Source of the DNA: an uncultured Clostridia bacterium
GTDB lineage: Bacteria > Bacillota > Clostridia > Christensenellales > Borkfalkiaceae
Reading direction: 5' to 3'
DNA length: 49,253 nt
Assembly (NCBI GenBank): GCA_904373255.1
Contig: CAJFFD010000001.1
Span: 1 to 49,253, forward strand
In this document: positions 36,175 to 46,956 of the stretch, piece by piece
Layout of the letters: the number at the start of each line of letters is the position of its first letter
Position numbering within the stretch: the stretch's first letter is position 1
The notes under the pieces: generated by a model
The model's database searches: none
What the model was told of the DNA's origin: nothing
Seen by the model: the letters and a program-made list of their open reading frames with translations, nothing else
Program-made: the position numbers and the translations under genes

Positions 36175-38139
36175 ATGAAAACATCCGCGAAAAAATATTG
36201 CATATCCGTTTTCAGCCTGCTGGCGGCAATCATTCTGTTGTTCTCCGTTACGGCGTGTACCGTCCGCGGGCAGAAAGACGACACTCCTGCTGATGGCAGC
36301 GACCCTGCATTCAGCGGAAATAATTCGGATTATACGGAAAGCGTCGGCTATGAAGAAGGCTCGGTTGAAGGCGCCGATCTGGCTGCGGAATACGAGCAGA
36401 CCTATCGTTCCGTCGTTACGGTCAGTGTTCCGGAATCCGGCGGGGCGTCGAGGTCGGGAACCGGTTTTATCGTTGATTCGGATAGCGGACTGGTTGTTAC
36501 CTCGTCGTCGCTGTTTATGAACGAATCGGGTCGGCTCGCCGCCGAGGAATGCAGCGTCGGGTTGTACGACGGTACCGTGCTTTCCGCCGATTTGGAAGGC
36601 TATGACGCAATATCGCTTTACGGGCAGAATTTTTTTGCCGATATTTCGGAGGCAGGCTCGTCTTTACGGGTTGCCGCCTCCGCCAATTCCGATATTGCGC
36701 TTTTGCGTATTGCCGGCATTGAAAACGGTTCGTTTTCTGACGCCGGCGGCACATCTGAATTGCCGTCAGCGGTCGGGTTTGCCGATTCTGACTCGCTTGC
36801 GTACGGGGAAGAGTGCTTTACGGTTGCAGCGTTGGCGCATGAAGAGGATGTATTGCCGGGATTGCTCAACGAGGGGATTATCACAAAACCCTTTAATGCG
36901 CATTCTTCTTCCTTTTATTATTTGGAATCTGCCGGCTTCGGGCAGAGTACTGCCGTTGCCTTTTTCGACGGCTCTTTCGACTATCTGATTCAGACGGGGG
37001 TGCCGGTCAACAGCGGCAGCGAAGGGGCGCCCTTATTTGATGCGGAAGGGAAAGTTGTCGGCATGGTCAATATGCGCGTCGGCGATACTTATATCTATTC
37101 CGGGAACGCTCCTTTCGGCATTGCGTTTGCAACGCCATCCGAAACGCTGAACGGGGTTCTGACGGAAGCGGGCGTCGGCATAGGATATGAACAGTCGGAG
37201 CCGACGCGGAGCAGCTGCATTGCAAATGCCGATGAATTGCTGCGCCGGCAGGCAACCGACCCGCTTTCGCGCATGCTGATGGAGGAATCGCCCGATTATC
37301 TGATTGTCGACAATACGGCAGAGATTGTGTTCCGTAAACAGGGGGAGACGCCTGAATCCGGCTCGCTGGCGAGCCGCGTTGCGGAGGCGAATCTCGACCG
37401 CACCGTGAAAATCATAGCTTACGCGCGGGTCGGGTCGGAAGAGATTTTGTCGGAAGGTTCCGGTTTTTTGATTGACAGGGGCGGTTACATCATGACTAAT
37501 TTACACGTCATAAACGCGCTTGCTGAACAAAATCAGGAAAAGACCGGTCTTGCAAATACGTCCGTTCGGTTGCCGGATGCAATATATTGCCTGTTCGAAC
37601 GGGGAACAACTTCCGACGGTCGGTTTATCGTGATGCGGATTAACAAGGAAGATATCATTGCTTATCATCAGCAGGGAGATCTCGCAATCCTGAAATTGTC
37701 GAACCCTGTCTGTTACGAGAGCGGAGAGACGCGCGTTTCCGGGTTTGAAAAAGCCTGTACTTTTGCAGATGAACTTCCCCGCGCCGGCGCGGGGGTTGCT
37801 GCCATCGGAAATGCTTTGGGTTATGGAGTTTCCGTTTCGACAGGCGTCGTTTCTATTCCCTCGTTCACTTCGTATTTCGATATATACGGATACAACATGA
37901 TTCAGACGGATTGCCCGATCAACAGCGGAAATTCCGGCGGCGCATTGTTTGATGCGGAGGGAAAGGTCGTCGGCATCAATACGCTCGGGTTCGGCGGCAG
38001 CGGTTATGACAATGTAAGCTGGGCGATCCCCGCTTCGTTTGCCGTTGAATTCGTGAATACGGTCAACAGCGGGGTTTCATCGGGAACCGTGCAGATTCTC
38101 AATCCCGTTGCCGGTGGCGGCATTTCGCTCGAATCATAG
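36175..38139 (+). CDS. lipoprotein with two trypsin/HtrA-like serine protease domains
   Basis: lipobox LFSVTAC; C-terminal domain YIMTNLHVI, DLAILKLS, NSGNSGGALFDAEGKVVGINT. Confidence 0.8.
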   Translation: MKTSAKKYCISVFSLLAAIILLFSVTACTVRGQKDDTPADGSDPAFSGNNSDYTESVGYEEGSVEGADLAAEYEQTYRSVVTVSVPESGGASRSGTGFIVDSDSGLVVTSSSLFMNESGRLAAEECSVGLYDGTVLSADLEGYDAISLYGQNFFADISEAGSSLRVAASANSDIALLRIAGIENGSFSDAGGTSELPSAVGFADSDSLAYGEECFTVAALAHEEDVLPGLLNEGIITKPFNAHSSSFYYLESAGFGQSTAVAFFDGSFDYLIQTGVPVNSGSEGAPLFDAEGKVVGMVNMRVGDTYIYSGNAPFGIAFATPSETLNGVLTEAGVGIGYEQSEPTRSSCIANADELLRRQATDPLSRMLMEESPDYLIVDNTAEIVFRKQGETPESGSLASRVAEANLDRTVKIIAYARVGSEEILSEGSGFLIDRGGYIMTNLHVINALAEQNQEKTGLANTSVRLPDAIYCLFERGTTSDGRFIVMRINKEDIIAYHQQGDLAILKLSNPVCYESGETRVSGFEKACTFADELPRAGAGVAAIGNALGYGVSVSTGVVSIPSFTSYFDIYGYNMIQTDCPINSGNSGGALFDAEGKVVGINTLGFGGSGYDNVSWAIPASFAVEFVNTVNSGVSSGTVQILNPVAGGGISLES

Positions 38140-38173
38140 AAGCTGGGCGGACATATATTTCTCCCGCATACGC

Positions 38174-38202
38174 TTGACAGCCATTGCAATGTATGATATT
38201 AT
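38174..38202 (+). promoter_or_regulatory. sigma-A promoter with overlapping palindrome
   Basis: TTGACA - 17 bp - TATTAT; GATATTA-tag-TAATATC at 38195-38211. Confidence 0.75.
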
Positions 38203-38231
38203 AGTAATATCAAAACAATATCAAGGAGGAT

Positions 38232-39167
38232 ATGATTGTGGCAGAGAATAAGCAAACGGAAGAAAAGGTTCTGAAGGCTAAAAGCGGTTGGGGGATGCTT
38301 ATATTATCCCTTTTGCTGATTATAGCCGGAATTCTTTTGTGTGTGTTCAGTTCGCAGACGGAGTCTGCCCTCGTCATCGTAATGGTTTGCGCGGGCGTTT
38401 TGGTCATTATTGCAGGGGCGATAATGCTCGGCGGGCTAAAAACGGTCAATCCGAATGAGGCTGTTGTCCTCACGCTGTTCGGAAAATATCATGGTACGAT
38501 TAAAAAGGATGGATTCTTCTGGGTTAATCCGTTCTGTTCGGCTTTTAACCCTGCGTCGGGTCTGATTGCCGGCTCGGGCAGGAAAATCTCGCTCAAGGCC
38601 ATGACTTTGAATAATGAGAAGCAAAAGGTCAACGATGAGGAAGGAAATCCGATCGAGATCGGTGTCGTCGTGATCTGGAAGGTCGTCAATACGGCGCGTG
38701 CCGTCTTTGATGTAGATAATTATGTATCCTACATATCCACGCAGTGCGACGCGGCGATCCGCCAGGTCGCCCGCCAATATCCTTACGACGTTTCCGAAAA
38801 CGGGGATGAAAAGTCTTTGCGCGGCTCTTCGGTGGAGATTGCGGAAATTTTGCGCAAAGAAATTCAGAACCGCGTTGAAATTGCAGGTATAGAAATTTCG
38901 GAAGCTCGTATCGCCCATCTTGCGTATGCCCCCGAAATTGCGGCGGCAATGCTGCAAAGGCAACAGGCTTCGGCGATTATTGCCGCGCGGCAGAAGATCG
39001 TTGACGGCGCCGTGAGTATGGTGGAGATGGCGCTCAAAAAGCTCAGCGAGAACGGCATTGTGCAGTTGGATGAGGAGCGCAAGGCGGCGATGGTTTCCAA
39101 CCTGTTGGTCGTACTCTGCGGCAATAAAGATGCGCAGCCGATCGTCAACAGCGGCTCGCTTTATTGA
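38232..39167 (+). CDS. SPFH/Band-7 domain membrane protein
   Basis: two N-terminal TM segments, [57 protein letters not shown]. Confidence 0.88.
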   Translation: MIVAENKQTEEKVLKAKSGWGMLILSLLLIIAGILLCVFSSQTESALVIVMVCAGVLVIIAGAIMLGGLKTVNPNEAVVLTLFGKYHGTIKKDGFFWVNPFCSAFNPASGLIAGSGRKISLKAMTLNNEKQKVNDEEGNPIEIGVVVIWKVVNTARAVFDVDNYVSYISTQCDAAIRQVARQYPYDVSENGDEKSLRGSSVEIAEILRKEIQNRVEIAGIEISEARIAHLAYAPEIAAAMLQRQQASAIIAARQKIVDGAVSMVEMALKKLSENGIVQLDEERKAAMVSNLLVVLCGNKDAQPIVNSGSLY

Positions 39168-39169
39168 TT

Positions 39170-39349
39170 ATGAACGGCTCTAATTCGGATAAGGAAACAA
39201 AAAAGCAGATTCCGCTTCGCATTTCCGCCCGCTTGTACAACGAACTTGCGGCGTGGGCGGAGGAGGAATTCCGTTCCGTGAACGGTCAAATCGAATTTTT
39301 ATTGCACGAATGCGTGGAGCAGCGCAAAAAGGGAAAACGAAAAAGCTGA
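39170..39349 (+). CDS. Arc-like ribbon-helix-helix protein
   Basis: KKQIPLRISARLYNELAAWAEEEFRSVNGQIEFLLHECVEQ; coupled to the SPFH gene. Confidence 0.82.
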   Translation: MNGSNSDKETKKQIPLRISARLYNELAAWAEEEFRSVNGQIEFLLHECVEQRKKGKRKS

Positions 39350-39357
39350 AACTTTGT

Positions 39358-39388
39358 CTCGGAACCGTTAAAACGGTTCCGAGTTTTT
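39358..39388 (+). terminator. Rho-independent terminator
   Basis: CTCGGAACCGTT aa AACGGTTCCGAG TTTTT. Confidence 0.9.
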
Positions 39389-39400
39389 ATGTGAATTTAT

Positions 39401-39429
39401 TTGTGCTTTTTTTTCGGATATGGTATAAT
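39401..39429 (+). promoter_or_regulatory. sigma-A promoter of the ABC-F gene
   Basis: TTGTGC - 17 bp - TATAAT. Confidence 0.6.
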
Positions 39430-39434
39430 GCTAA

Positions 39435-41036
<1,602 letters not shown>

Positions 41037-41048
41037 CAAGAGGAAAAT

Positions 41049-41942
41049 ATGTATCCGTATCCCTTAATCACTTTTCCCGACGGAAGCGGCATCAGCCTGT
41101 ATGAAATTTTCATAGTCGTGGGGGTCATCGCGGCGATCGTGCTTTTCCGCATTCTGGCAGACAGGCGCAATCTGCCCGCCAAATTGCAAAATCTGATTCT
41201 GATCGGTGCAGTCGTATCTTTTATTGTCGGATACTTTTTCGCCGTCCTGTTTCAGGCGATCTACGACATTGCCGAGCGCGGCGCGTTCATTATCGATAAA
41301 AATACGGGCGCGACCTTCTACGGCGGTTTTATCGGCGGGGCTGCGTGTATGCTGCTGATCTATTTTATCGGCGGGTACCTTCTCTTTAAAAAGCAAAACA
41401 ATGAACATCTGTGTTGGTTTCCTTCTTTCGTGAATATTGCGGCGGCTTGCGTTCCTCTCGCGCACGGGTTCGGGCGCATCGGCTGCCTGTTCGGCGGCTG
41501 CTGCTACGGCATGGAAACGGACGCGTGGTTCGGCATTCCCATGGACATCGGCGCTATGGATCATGTGTATGTCAAAGTCGTTCCGACGCAGCTGTTTGAG
41601 GCAATTTTCCTGTTTGCCCTGGCGGCATTCCTGATCTGGCGGAACTGGAAGGGCAAAGGGTTCTGCCTGCCTGCTTATCTGATCGGATACGGGGTATGGA
41701 GGTTCTTGATCGAATATCTGCGTGATGACGACAGAGGGCAGACTTTTCTTTCGTTTCTTACGCCTTCGCAGTTGACTGCCGTTGTTTTGGTATTGATCGG
41801 CTGCGCTCTGATTGCCGCATATTTCATTATTGTGCATAAAAAAGGAAAAGCGATATTTGAGCCGCCTCTGCCCGTCGGAAAAATCGAAAAAAAATCCGAA
41901 TCCGGCACATTGACGAAAGATGGTACGGATGCGAAAAAATAA
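41049..41942 (+). CDS. lgt: prolipoprotein diacylglyceryl transferase-like
   Basis: HGFGRIGCLFGGCCYGMETD, GYGVWRFLIEYLRDDDRG. Confidence 0.88.
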   Translation: MYPYPLITFPDGSGISLYEIFIVVGVIAAIVLFRILADRRNLPAKLQNLILIGAVVSFIVGYFFAVLFQAIYDIAERGAFIIDKNTGATFYGGFIGGAACMLLIYFIGGYLLFKKQNNEHLCWFPSFVNIAAACVPLAHGFGRIGCLFGGCCYGMETDAWFGIPMDIGAMDHVYVKVVPTQLFEAIFLFALAAFLIWRNWKGKGFCLPAYLIGYGVWRFLIEYLRDDDRGQTFLSFLTPSQLTAVVLVLIGCALIAAYFIIVHKKGKAIFEPPLPVGKIEKKSESGTLTKDGTDAKK

Positions 41943-41994
41943 TACTTTTTGCACCCGTTGCATATCCTAATATTAAAAGATCGAGGTGATCGAT

Positions 41995-42441
41995 ATGGAA
42001 GAAGAGAACAAAAAGCCGGAGGGTGAACAACCCGAAGCAAACGAACCCGTTAAGACGGAACACGCAGCGGAGGAGCAGAACGACACAGCGAAAAGTTCGG
42101 AAGGCAAGCCTTCTGCCGACGAGCGCATGCAAAAGAAAGTGATTTGTGCATTGGCTTATCTTTTCGGAATACTGTTTTTCCTGCCGCTTGTTATGTACCC
42201 GAATGATGAGTTTGCAAAATTCCATGCGAATCAGGCGCTGGTCGTATTGCTTGTCGTTGTGATCGGCGAATTGATCCTCGGAATTTTAAACATCGTTCCC
42301 GTTGTCGGGTTTATCTTCGGTATTCTTTGCGGCGTTTTTGGATTGCTGATGCTGATTGCCTGTATCTTTGCGATCCTCGGTGTCGTGCGGGAAGAAAAAT
42401 TCGAATTGCCCGTAATCGGCAAAATCAAAATCCTGAAGTAA
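41995..42441 (+). CDS. DUF4870-like small membrane protein with charged N-terminus
   Basis: ALAYLFGILFFLPLVMYPNDEFAKFHANQALV. Confidence 0.75.
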   Translation: MEEENKKPEGEQPEANEPVKTEHAAEEQNDTAKSSEGKPSADERMQKKVICALAYLFGILFFLPLVMYPNDEFAKFHANQALVVLLVVVIGELILGILNIVPVVGFIFGILCGVFGLLMLIACIFAILGVVREEKFELPVIGKIKILK

Positions 42442-42442
42442 A

Positions 42443-42487
42443 ACGGAAAATCCGCGGCAAAGTTTGCTTGCGGATTTTTCTTTTTTA
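42443..42487 (+). terminator. Rho-independent terminator
   Basis: GGAAAATCCGC ... GCGGATTTTCTTTTTT. Confidence 0.75.
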
Positions 42488-42505
42488 AGCCGCGGTATGC
42501 AGCGG

Positions 42506-42534
42506 TTGCAAAACATTGCCGTATCTGTTATAAT
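42506..42534 (+). promoter_or_regulatory. sigma-A promoter of polA
   Basis: TTGCAA - 17 bp - TATAAT. Confidence 0.65.
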
Positions 42535-42563
42535 ATTCTCAATATCCGGAAAGGAAGAATGGT

Positions 42564-45125
42564 ATGCTCAATCTGGTTTTGATCGACGGAAACAGTTTGC
42601 TGAACCGCGCGTTTTATGCAACGAAACATCTTACGACAAAGAGCGGAATACCGACGAATGCGGTATTCGGCTTTACAAAGCTGCTTTTGAAAATTATCGG
42701 CGACATAAAACCCGACAGGCTCATCGTAACATTCGACCTGAAGGCTCCGACTTTCCGGCATAAAATGTACGAAGGCTATAAGGCGACGCGCAAACCGATG
42801 CCGGACGACCTTGCCGCACAGCTCGGAATGCTCAAAAGCCTGTTACAGTCGATGCGGATTGCCATGTGCGAAAAGGCGGGTTATGAGGCGGACGATCTGA
42901 TCGGAACGCTTTCACATAAGTTTGAGGGCGTTAAAAGCATCGTTATCACGGGCGATCGCGATTCGTACCAGCTGATAGACGAACGCACCGACGTCTATCT
43001 GACGAAAACGGGCGTGAGCGACCTTCTGAAACTGGATAAGGATAACTTTCAGTCAATAGTCGGCTATGCGCCGGAGCAGGTCATCGAAATGAAGGCTCTC
43101 ATGGGGGACAGCTCCGATAATATCCCCGGGGTTGCCGGCATCGGCGAAAAGACCGCGCTGTCGCTGATAACACAATTCGGAAGTCTTGACGGCGTGTATT
43201 CCAATCTTGACAGTCTGCCGTCCTCCGTGCGCTCGAAGCTGGAAAAGGGGAAGGATACGGCATATCTGTCGAAAGAACTTGCTACGATCGACCGAAATGT
43301 AGATCTGTCCGTCGATCTCGACGAATGCGGTATTCACATACCGTTTTCGCAGGAGGTGCGCACCCAATTTTTGCAGCTAGAGTTCACCTCTTTGCTGAAG
43401 TTGGATATTTTTGAACGGGAGTCAGAATCCCGCAATGAGATCGTGCAGCCTGCAATTCCGGTTAAGTTTGTTTCCGATGCGGAGGCATTTGCTGCGGTAT
43501 TTTCGGAGGTGCGGGAATTTTCTCTTGTGCGGTGGAAAAACGGGTTTCATATTTATTCGGGCGGCACGGAATATGTGCTTCGGGAAAGGGAAACTCTGTT
43601 GGACGACGGTTTGCATTCCGCCGACATCGAGCATGCGTTGGGGGGACTGTTCGGGAATCCGCAGGCGACTGCGCTGCTATACGGCAAAAAGGAAATCCGG
43701 AAATTTCTGCATACGTTCGGCTGCGAAATAAAATGTGCGGCCGAGGATATTTCTCTCATGAAATATCTCGCCGATTATACGGGGAAAGACGACAATCTCG
43801 CCCTAACTTTGCAAGGATACGGACTGAGCGAGGAAACTCCCGCATACGGAGTAAGCCGTCTCTATGATATTCTGAAGGTTAAACTCGAAGAAGAAAATCT
43901 GGGTTCGCTCTACCGGCAGGTGGAGTTGCCGCTGTCTGACGTTTTGTGCGATATGGAGGAATGCGGCGTTAAAATCGACAGAGCTGCTTCCGCGCAGTTT
44001 GAAAAGCGCTATAAAGAAGAAATCACACAGGTTACGGCGGACATCTATGCGGAGGCGGGCGAGGAATTCAATATCAATTCTCCGCTCCAGCTCGGAAATA
44101 TCCTGTTTGAAAAACTGCGTCTGCCTGCTCCGAAAAAGGGGAAGCGCGGCGCATATTCGACAAGCGCAGATATTCTCGAAAAGCTGGCGGACGACTATAA
44201 GATTGTACGCGATGTGCTGAAATGCAGGCATTATCAAAAACTTCTGTCCACTTATATCGACGGGTTCAAGCCGCTCATCGATCCCAAAACAGGGTTGGTG
44301 CATACCTGCTTCAACCAGGTGCAGACGACGACGGGCAGGCTTTCAAGCGCTAACCCGAATCTGCAGAATATTCCGATTCGCGACGACGACGGAAGAGAAC
44401 TGCGCAAGTTGTTTATTGCGCGGGGTGCTGACCGCGTATTGATCGACGCCGACTATTCGCAGATCGAACTGCGGCTTTTGGCGCATTTTTCCGGCTGCAA
44501 GGAACTGATCGAGGCTTACAGGGAGGGCAAGGACATTCACGCGCTGACGGCGTCTCAGGTTTTTTCCGTCCCGATCGACCAGGTAAGCTCTTCCCAGCGC
44601 CGTGCCGCAAAAGCCGTCAATTTCGGGATAATTTACGGCATCAGCGATTTCGGTTTGGCAAGCAATCTGAATATCTCCGCAAAGCAGGCGGGCGAATATA
44701 TCAGAAAATATTTTGAAACGTATTCCGACGTAAAAAAGTATATGGATTCCAATGTAGAATTTGCGCGAAAGAACGGCTATGTGACGACCCTGCTCGGCAG
44801 AAAGCGGGTTATCAACGAAATTAAATCCTCAAATTACAACATTCGTTCATTCGGCGAGCGTGCGGCAATGAATATGCCTTTGCAGGGCAGCAGTGCAGAT
44901 ATAATAAAGATAGCCATGCTCCGCATTTTTGAGCGCATGAAAAAGGAAGGGCTGCGTTCCAAGCTGATTTTGCAGGTTCATGACGAATTGGTAATCGACG
45001 CCTATGAGGACGAAGCGGACAGAGTCGGCGAATTGTTGCGGTTCGAAATGGAAAATGCCGTTCAGCTGAATGTGCCGCTCGTGGCGGAGGTGCATCGAGG
45101 GAAAAACTGGTATGAAGCGAAATAA
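42564..45125 (+). CDS. polA: DNA polymerase I
   Basis: N-terminal 5'-3' exonuclease (LIDGNSLLNRAFYA, GDSSDNIPGVAGIGEKTA) and polymerase motifs (DADYSQIELRLLAHFSG, RRAAKAVNFGIIYGISDFG, QVHDELVIDA). Confidence 0.96.
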   Translation: MLNLVLIDGNSLLNRAFYATKHLTTKSGIPTNAVFGFTKLLLKIIGDIKPDRLIVTFDLKAPTFRHKMYEGYKATRKPMPDDLAAQLGMLKSLLQSMRIAMCEKAGYEADDLIGTLSHKFEGVKSIVITGDRDSYQLIDERTDVYLTKTGVSDLLKLDKDNFQSIVGYAPEQVIEMKALMGDSSDNIPGVAGIGEKTALSLITQFGSLDGVYSNLDSLPSSVRSKLEKGKDTAYLSKELATIDRNVDLSVDLDECGIHIPFSQEVRTQFLQLEFTSLLKLDIFERESESRNEIVQPAIPVKFVSDAEAFAAVFSEVREFSLVRWKNGFHIYSGGTEYVLRERETLLDDGLHSADIEHALGGLFGNPQATALLYGKKEIRKFLHTFGCEIKCAAEDISLMKYLADYTGKDDNLALTLQGYGLSEETPAYGVSRLYDILKVKLEEENLGSLYRQVELPLSDVLCDMEECGVKIDRAASAQFEKRYKEEITQVTADIYAEAGEEFNINSPLQLGNILFEKLRLPAPKKGKRGAYSTSADILEKLADDYKIVRDVLKCRHYQKLLSTYIDGFKPLIDPKTGLVHTCFNQVQTTTGRLSSANPNLQNIPIRDDDGRELRKLFIARGADRVLIDADYSQIELRLLAHFSGCKELIEAYREGKDIHALTASQVFSVPIDQVSSSQRRAAKAVNFGIIYGISDFGLASNLNISAKQAGEYIRKYFETYSDVKKYMDSNVEFARKNGYVTTLLGRKRVINEIKSSNYNIRSFGERAAMNMPLQGSSADIIKIAMLRIFERMKKEGLRSKLILQVHDELVIDAYEDEADRVGELLRFEMENAVQLNVPLVAEVHRGKNWYEAK

Positions 45126-45711
45126 AATATTTGTCGCGATTACGGGAGGGATCGGCAGCGGGAAATCGACCGTCGCTGAAATTTTGTCTGGACTGGGTTA
45201 TCCCGTTTTTTCCGCCGATGCCGTCGCGCGAGATATATATAATGATCCGACGGTATTTAAAAGAGTATCGGAACTCTTTCCTCAATGCGTCGAGGGGGAC
45301 AGCGTCAACAGGAAAAAGTTGGCAGAAACAGTCTTTGCCGATGCTTCCAAACTGGCGCAGCTGAACGCGCTTACGCATCCGATTATCATGCGCAGGTTGT
45401 TTTTGCAAATGCAGGAATGCCGGGGGGAAATCGCTTTTGCAGAAGTGCCTCTGCTGTTCGAGAGCGGTTCTGCGGAACAATTCGATAAAGTTATTATCGT
45501 CATGCGCAGCGAAGAATTGCGGACAGAGGCGGTTATGAAGCGCGACGGACTTACAAGAGAAGCTGTTGCCGCGCGCATAAAAAACCAATATGATTATGAA
45601 AGAAATTTGAATACGGGGCATACTGTATTATATAATGACGGGGATATATCCGCATTGAAATGCAAAGTGGTTCGTATCGTAAATGAAATTGTCCGTAATA
45701 ATCGCCAATAG
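45112..45711 (+). CDS. coaE: dephospho-CoA kinase
   Basis: FVAITGGIGSGKSTVAEILSGLGYPVFSADAVAR; overlaps polA end. Confidence 0.93.
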   Translation: MKRNKIFVAITGGIGSGKSTVAEILSGLGYPVFSADAVARDIYNDPTVFKRVSELFPQCVEGDSVNRKKLAETVFADASKLAQLNALTHPIIMRRLFLQMQECRGEIAFAEVPLLFESGSAEQFDKVIIVMRSEELRTEAVMKRDGLTREAVAARIKNQYDYERNLNTGHTVLYNDGDISALKCKVVRIVNEIVRNNRQ

Positions 45712-46228
45712 AAAAGTTCTGTTTTTTTTGTGCCTGGTTTTGCTTCTTTTGGTTGTGGGCGCCGCGCTGTTCTACTCGGTGTATCTGCCGAAAAGATATG
45801 GGGCTTCCGTAACCATGTATGCGGAAGAGTTCGGGGTCGACAAAGACCTTGCCTATGCGGTCATCCGCACCGAAAGCAACTTTCGAGAGGATGCGGTAAG
45901 CAGTGCAGGGGCGCGCGGCTTGATGCAGCTGATGCCGTCCACGGCGCAGTTTATTGCGGGCAGGATCGGGGAAGATCTGTCGGTCGATGACCCGGAGGAC
46001 AATATCCGCATGGGAATATGGTATCTCGCTTATCTGCAGAAGAAGTTCAGCGGACAGACGGAAGTGCTTGCCGCATATAATGCGGGGGAAGGAGCCGTGC
46101 GAAGGTGGTTGAAAGACGGTTCCTGCTCTTCAGACGGTGTTACGTTGCAGGATATTCCGCTGTCCGAAACGAGGCAGTATGTAAAAAGAGTTAAAAAGTT
46201 TTATAATTGTTACAAATTCTTTTACTAA
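45683..46228 (+). CDS. membrane-anchored lytic transglycosylase (Slt-like)
   Basis: VIRTESNFREDAVSSAGARGLMQLMPSTAQFIA, AAYNAGEGAVRRWL. Confidence 0.92.
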   Translation: MKLSVIIANRKVLFFLCLVLLLLVVGAALFYSVYLPKRYGASVTMYAEEFGVDKDLAYAVIRTESNFREDAVSSAGARGLMQLMPSTAQFIAGRIGEDLSVDDPEDNIRMGIWYLAYLQKKFSGQTEVLAAYNAGEGAVRRWLKDGSCSSDGVTLQDIPLSETRQYVKRVKKFYNCYKFFY

Positions 46229-46272
46229 TAACTTGACTTTTTTCCGAAAATCATGTAAAATAACTCTTGCTT

Positions 46273-46354
46273 GTGAGGATGGCGGAACTGGCAGACGCGT
46301 ACGTTTGAGGGGCGTATGGAGAAATCCGTGTGGGTTCAAGTCCCATTCTTCCAA
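46273..46354 (+). tRNA. tRNA-Leu(GAG), acceptor stem apparently imperfect
   Basis: TGGCGGAACTGGCAGACGCGTACGTTTGAGGGGCGTATGGAGAAATCCGTGTGGGTTCAAGTCCCAT; anticodon loop TTTGAGG; terminal acceptor pairs do not match and no CCA is encoded. Confidence 0.75.
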
Positions 46355-46438
46355 TTCCCGCTTTTTTTTGCTTTTAAGCACTATAAAATATAATATTTTA
46401 TAAGTTTAGGCACATTAAGGCACAGATTTATTTTTCAA

Positions 46439-46460
46439 TTTTGGGGTAGTTTTGGGGTAG
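46439..46460. repeat. tandem 11-bp repeat TTTTGGGGTAG x2 (plus partial)
   Basis: ttttggggtag ttttggggtag ttttgg. Confidence 0.85.
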
Positions 46461-46635
46461 TTTTGGTAAAGTTTTTAATATTTGAGTTTGCTGCTGCATC
46501 GCTAAAACTGCGAATCAGCAGGAATATGAAAATTGCTTTAATTGCATACGGAAAAGTAATTGACAGTGTCGGGCGTTCTGTGCTATTATAATTCAGCAAG
46601 ATGTAGATTGTTCTGCGAATGCAAATATTTGACCG

Positions 46636-46653
46636 CTTGCGCAGATGCGCAAG
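46636..46653. repeat. perfect palindrome CTTGCGCA-ga-TGCGCAAG
   Basis: 8-bp arms, 2-bp spacer. Confidence 0.8.
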
Positions 46654-46860
46654 TAATCGCCATACGGACAGGCGGGTCAGCTGCCGGGCGTGTAAAATCG
46701 CGCGCGTGGTATATGCCACATTATTGATTGAGTTAAAAGCTCAAATTTTATAAGTTGATTACTTTATAATCAAAAGCTTACAAAGCATCACTTGTGAAAC
46801 GGTCAATAAGAGTAGTGAAAGTATTTGCATAGGCATACTTACTCGAAAACGGAATGCTGC

Positions 46861-46938
46861 ACAAACCGAATTGCTTCGGTTTGTTCCTCGTGTTGATTTT
46901 TACAGGCATTGCTTTGGCGGCGATGCCTGTATTTTTTT
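46861..46938 (+). promoter_or_regulatory. leader with hairpin followed by terminator-like hairpin upstream of decarboxylase (attenuator candidate)
   Basis: ACAAACCGAA ttgc TTCGGTTTGT (46861-46884); ACAGGCAT ... ATGCCTGT ATTTTTTT (46902-46938). Confidence 0.65.
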
Positions 46939-46956
46939 GTTGCGAGGATGGTTCAA

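Noticed and set aside
46435-46719. 94-aa minus-strand ORF next to tRNA-Leu (ending TKTTPKLPQN)
   Set aside because: Looks like a non-coding or decayed stretch; no domain visible, no RBS; at most a remnant of an integrase end.
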